DNA from: an uncultured Bacilli bacterium
GTDB taxonomy: Bacteria > Bacillota_I > Bacilli_A > RF39 > UBA660
NCBI GenBank assembly: GCA_949879835.1
Contig: CATLBU010000001.1
Location: 40,740 to 104,739 of the forward strand
Direction of reading: 5' to 3'
DNA: 64,000 bases
Shown here: one piece after another, positions 61,798-64,000 of the stretch
How the letters are laid out: every line of letters starts with the position of its first letter
Numbering within the stretch: the first letter of the stretch is position 1
Made by a program: the position numbers and the translations under genes
The notes under the pieces: model-generated
What the model was told of the DNA's origin: nothing
What the model saw: the letters and a program-made list of their open reading frames with translations, nothing else
The model's database searches: none

Positions 61798-62217
61798 TCA
61801 ATCATTTTCCGTTGGAATTATATAACTAAAATATTTTGCTTTTCCAGATAATATATCATCATAGAAATTTTGTTTCCAATGGATATAATTTATACTATCT
61901 TGTATTTCTTGTTTTTTATGTTCTAATTCACAAAGTTTAGCATTTAAAATAATTTTTCTTTCAGGAATAGAAGCCTCCCCTTTTAAGCATAGATTTAGGT
62001 ACTCTTTCATTTCCACAATGCTCATGCCACAATTTTTTAAACAGGATAGACTTTTAATCCAGGAAATATCACTATCATTAAATATACGATAGTTGTTTTT
62101 ATTTCTTTTTACATTAGGAATTAATCCTTCATTGCAATAGAATTTTAAAGCATCATAAGTAAGACCAGTAGCTTCACAAGTTTCTTTCATAGAATATATT
62201 TTATCATTCTTGACCAT
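61798..62217 (-). CDS. MerR-family transcriptional regulator
   Basis: The 139-residue protein has the MerR DNA-binding domain (YSMKETCEATGLTYDALKFYCNEGLIPNVKRNKNNYRIFNDSD) and a C-terminal dimerisation coiled coil (ERKIILNAKLCELEHKKQEIQDSI). No metal-binding Cys pair of the CueR/ZntR type is evident. It is divergent from the aldo/keto reductase gene, and both promoters between them have MerR-type 19-bp spacers with dyads. It therefore probably controls itself and the reductase in response to a small molecule or carbonyl stress. AGAGGTGA precedes the ATG. Confidence 0.9.
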   Translation of the reverse strand: MVKNDKIYSMKETCEATGLTYDALKFYCNEGLIPNVKRNKNNYRIFNDSDISWIKSLSCLKNCGMSIVEMKEYLNLCLKGEASIPERKIILNAKLCELEHKKQEIQDSINYIHWKQNFYDDILSGKAKYFSYIIPTEND

Positions 62218-62235
62218 TTTTTCACCTCTTGATCC

Positions 62236-62326
62236 ATTTTAGAATATGAGTGTAACACACAGTCAATAAAAAATTACAAAATTTATAAAAAAGCATTGAC
62301 TGGGTGTTACACACGACATTTATAAT
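62236..62326. promoter_or_regulatory. mirrored divergent promoters with MerR operators
   Basis: Plus strand: TTGACT (62296-62301), 19-bp spacer, TATAAT (62321-62326). Minus strand: TTGACT (62261-62266), 19-bp spacer, TAAAAT (62236-62241). Each spacer contains the dyad GTGTTACAC. The segments 62250-62267 and 62295-62312 are inverted copies with a single mismatch. Confidence 0.8.
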
Positions 62327-62370
62327 TATAGTGGAATTTAAAAAAAAGTCAATTTAGAAAGGATGAGAAT

Positions 62371-63273
62371 ATGAAATATGTAAAATTAAATAATGGCGTA
62401 GAAATGCCAATATTAGGATTTGGAGTTTATCAAATACCTAAAGAAGAAACCAAAAGATGTGTGTTAGATGCTATTAAGGTAGGTTATAGAAGCATTGATA
62501 CAGCCCAAAGTTATTTTAATGAGGCAGAAGTTGGAGAAGCTATACAGGAATGTGGTATTCCAAGGGAAGAATTATTTATTACAACAAAAGTATGGATTGA
62601 TCATTATGGTTATGAAAAATGTAAAGAATCTGTTATGGAGTCATTAAAGAAATTAAAAACTGATTATATTGACTTAGTTCTTCTACACCAACCATTTAGT
62701 GATTATTATGGGGCCTATAGAGCCTTAGAAGATTTATATGCAGAAGGCAAAATCAGAGCAATTGGAGTATCTAACTTTTATCCTGATAGACTAAGCGATA
62801 TGTGTTTATTTGAAAGGAAAGTGATTCCAGCAGTTAATCAAGTAGAAACGAACCCAATTAACGCACAATTTAAGGCACAAAAAAATATGGAAAAGTATGG
62901 GGTACATATTGAAGCATGGGCTCCATTTGGAGAAGGAAGAAATGGATTATTTGAAAATGAAATACTTGTTAATATTGGGAAAAAATATAATAAGTCTGCC
63001 GCGCAAGTTATTCTTCGTTGGTTAATAGAGAGGGGAGTAATTATTGCTTGCAAATCTACTCACATTGACAGAATGGAACAAAACTTTAATGTATTTGATT
63101 TTGAACTTTCAGAGGAGGATATGGAAGAAATCAAAAAATTAGACTCAAATGATAGTTTATTCTTTGATCATCAAGATCCATCTATGGTGGAATGGTTTGA
63201 CAAGATGGTGATTGAAAGAAGAGAGAATGATGATTGCCGTAAAGAGAAAAAAGGATGGGGAAATAATGAATAA
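62371..63273 (+). CDS. aldo/keto reductase
   Basis: AKRs reduce aldehydes and ketones with NADPH. The 300-residue protein has the tetrad as Asp (SIDTAQSY), Tyr (SYFNE), Lys (FITTKVWI) and His (VLLHQP), and the family signatures GVSNF and the C-terminal IACKSTHIDRMEQN cofactor segment. Several Bacillota homologues reduce methylglyoxal or 2,5-diketogluconate. AAAGGATGAG precedes the ATG. It is under the MerR-type promoter and is translationally coupled to the flavodoxin-like gene. Confidence 0.93.
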   Translation: MKYVKLNNGVEMPILGFGVYQIPKEETKRCVLDAIKVGYRSIDTAQSYFNEAEVGEAIQECGIPREELFITTKVWIDHYGYEKCKESVMESLKKLKTDYIDLVLLHQPFSDYYGAYRALEDLYAEGKIRAIGVSNFYPDRLSDMCLFERKVIPAVNQVETNPINAQFKAQKNMEKYGVHIEAWAPFGEGRNGLFENEILVNIGKKYNKSAAQVILRWLIERGVIIACKSTHIDRMEQNFNVFDFELSEEDMEEIKKLDSNDSLFFDHQDPSMVEWFDKMVIERRENDDCRKEKKGWGNNE

Positions 63274-63748
63274 GAAAGTGATTATAGGAATAATAGTGAT
63301 GATTGTAATTGCAGTAGTAGGATTGGGAGGATATTTTTTATTCAACAATAATAAGAAGACAAATGAAATTAAAAAAACATCAAATAATTCGATGATAAAT
63401 GACAATCAAGCTAATGAAACTACTAATGGTGGTACAACATCGAAAACACTTGTAGTATATTATTCCGCATCAGGTTCTACTAAAAAAGTTGCAGAAGAAA
63501 TTACTAAGAACCTAAATGCAGATTTATTTGAAATTATACCAGAGGATGTTTATACAACAGAGGATTTAAATTGGAATAATGAAAATTCAAGGGTATCTAG
63601 AGAACATGATAATGAGTCTTTGAGAGATGTAAAATTAAAAACCACCAAAGTAGGTAATTGGGAAAGTTATGATACTATTTTGATTGGTTATCCAATTTGG
63701 TGGGGAACAAGTCATTATGTGCGACAAAATGAAAGCTTTTTAGTATAA
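63266..63748 (+). CDS. membrane-anchored flavodoxin-like protein, C-terminally truncated
   Basis: ATG 63266 follows GGATGGGG and gives 160 residues: a signal anchor (5-28), an Asn/Thr-rich linker, and a flavodoxin start with the FMN loop VVYYSASGSTKKVAEEI and the later LIGYPIWWGTS. Flavodoxins of this family normally continue for another 60-70 residues after YPIWWG. Here the frame turns into unrelated sequence (HYVRQNESFLV) and stops, and I find no continuation in the other frames downstream. It may be a pseudogene. It overlaps the reductase end by 8 bases. Confidence 0.65.
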   Translation: MNKKVIIGIIVMIVIAVVGLGGYFLFNNNKKTNEIKKTSNNSMINDNQANETTNGGTTSKTLVVYYSASGSTKKVAEEITKNLNADLFEIIPEDVYTTEDLNWNNENSRVSREHDNESLRDVKLKTTKVGNWESYDTILIGYPIWWGTSHYVRQNESFLV

Positions 63749-63892
63749 GGGATTAAAGCCTATGAAAACTTTTTTATTCATTGATTTTTACACATTTTCA
63801 TTTCACAAATAGACATAGTATAATGTTTATAAGAAATGGGAGTGTGATTTTTTTATGAAAAAAAGATACAACTCTCATAGATTATTATTTCC

Positions 63893-63906
63893 TATAATGG
63901 TATAAT
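63893..63906 (+). promoter_or_regulatory. promoter elements before the last gene
   Basis: TATAAT (63893-63898) is followed at once by TGG-TATAAT (63898-63906 overlapping), an extended -10, 50 bases before the ATG at 63958. Confidence 0.4.
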
Positions 63907-63957
63907 TATATTACTAGATATTCAAATTATAAATGTATGAAGGAAAGGAGAATTTTA

Positions 63958-64000
63958 ATGGCAGATTTAGTTAAGAAAGATGAATATTATGATGATTTTT
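63958..64000 (+). CDS. start of an unidentified gene (partial)
   Basis: ATG 63958 behind GGAAAGGAG opens a frame (MADLVKKDEYYDDF) that runs off the window. Fourteen residues are too few for a family call; the ribosome site and promoter suggest a real gene. Confidence 0.55.
   Translation, partial: MADLVKKDEYYDDF

Overview
The window is a continuous piece of an AT-rich, spore-forming Bacillota (Firmicutes) chromosome using the standard bacterial code (TGA is used as a stop). Two alpha/beta-type small acid-soluble spore proteins, Spo0A, PolC, GpsB, a class B RNase P RNA, a serS T-box and DnaD/Nth point to a Bacilli-like lineage. The low GC content, compact operons and several shortened housekeeping proteins would fit an uncultured gut member of the Erysipelotrichia or Mollicutes-neighbour group. 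That placement is inference. Many promoters carry an extended -10 (TGnTATAAT) close to the start codon, and many terminators overlap the stop codon.

Layout. 0-5.3 kb: thiI, two SASP genes, clpP, a nucleoside kinase and gapA. 5.3-10 kb: an orphan pseudopilin, pgk, a flippase-like protein, a diacylglycerol glycosyltransferase and tpiA, so glycolipid genes sit inside the glycolytic cluster. 10-15.9 kb: spo0A, an NPKTG-anchored surface protein, a TMEM43 / zinc-ribbon / AIM24 membrane trio and a class B sortase. 15.9-23 kb: nth, dnaD, a very short CCA enzyme and HU on the minus strand, then gpsB, rnpB, a rodZ-like gene, pgsA, recA with an SOS box, and rny. 23-31 kb: a coat-like protein, an M29 aminopeptidase, a degenerate deacetylase, a U32 protein behind a perfect palindrome, a 52-residue membrane protein, prfA, a tandem pair of paralogous membrane proteins, and prmC. 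31-43.5 kb: an acetyltransferase, a coiled-coil membrane protein, an ABC half-transporter with a degenerate ATPase, polC, and an ATPase-permease-ATPase MacB/FtsX-type cassette.

The most distinctive locus is at 43.63-43.95 kb. A 30-residue hydrophobic peptide is encoded on the minus strand behind a strong but sequestered Shine-Dalgarno. A short plus-strand RNA with its own promoter and terminator overlaps the 3' end of the toxin mRNA. This is the layout of a type I toxin-antitoxin module. It is followed by an HD-domain protein, a structured intergenic region with a perfect 17-bp stem, and a 517-residue repeat protein of unrecognised family with a trailing coding remnant.

46.7-57.3 kb returns to core functions: UV endonuclease UvsE, polA, a cation-efflux transporter fused to a GNAT acetyltransferase, two flavoproteins, and a T-box controlling a DUF1653 gene plus serS. 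57.4-64 kb is accessory: two membrane-anchored XRE regulators, a GrpB-family protein, a lipoprotein, and a MerR regulator divergent from an aldo/keto reductase with mirrored 19-bp-spacer promoters. It ends with a truncated flavodoxin-like membrane protein and the start of another gene.
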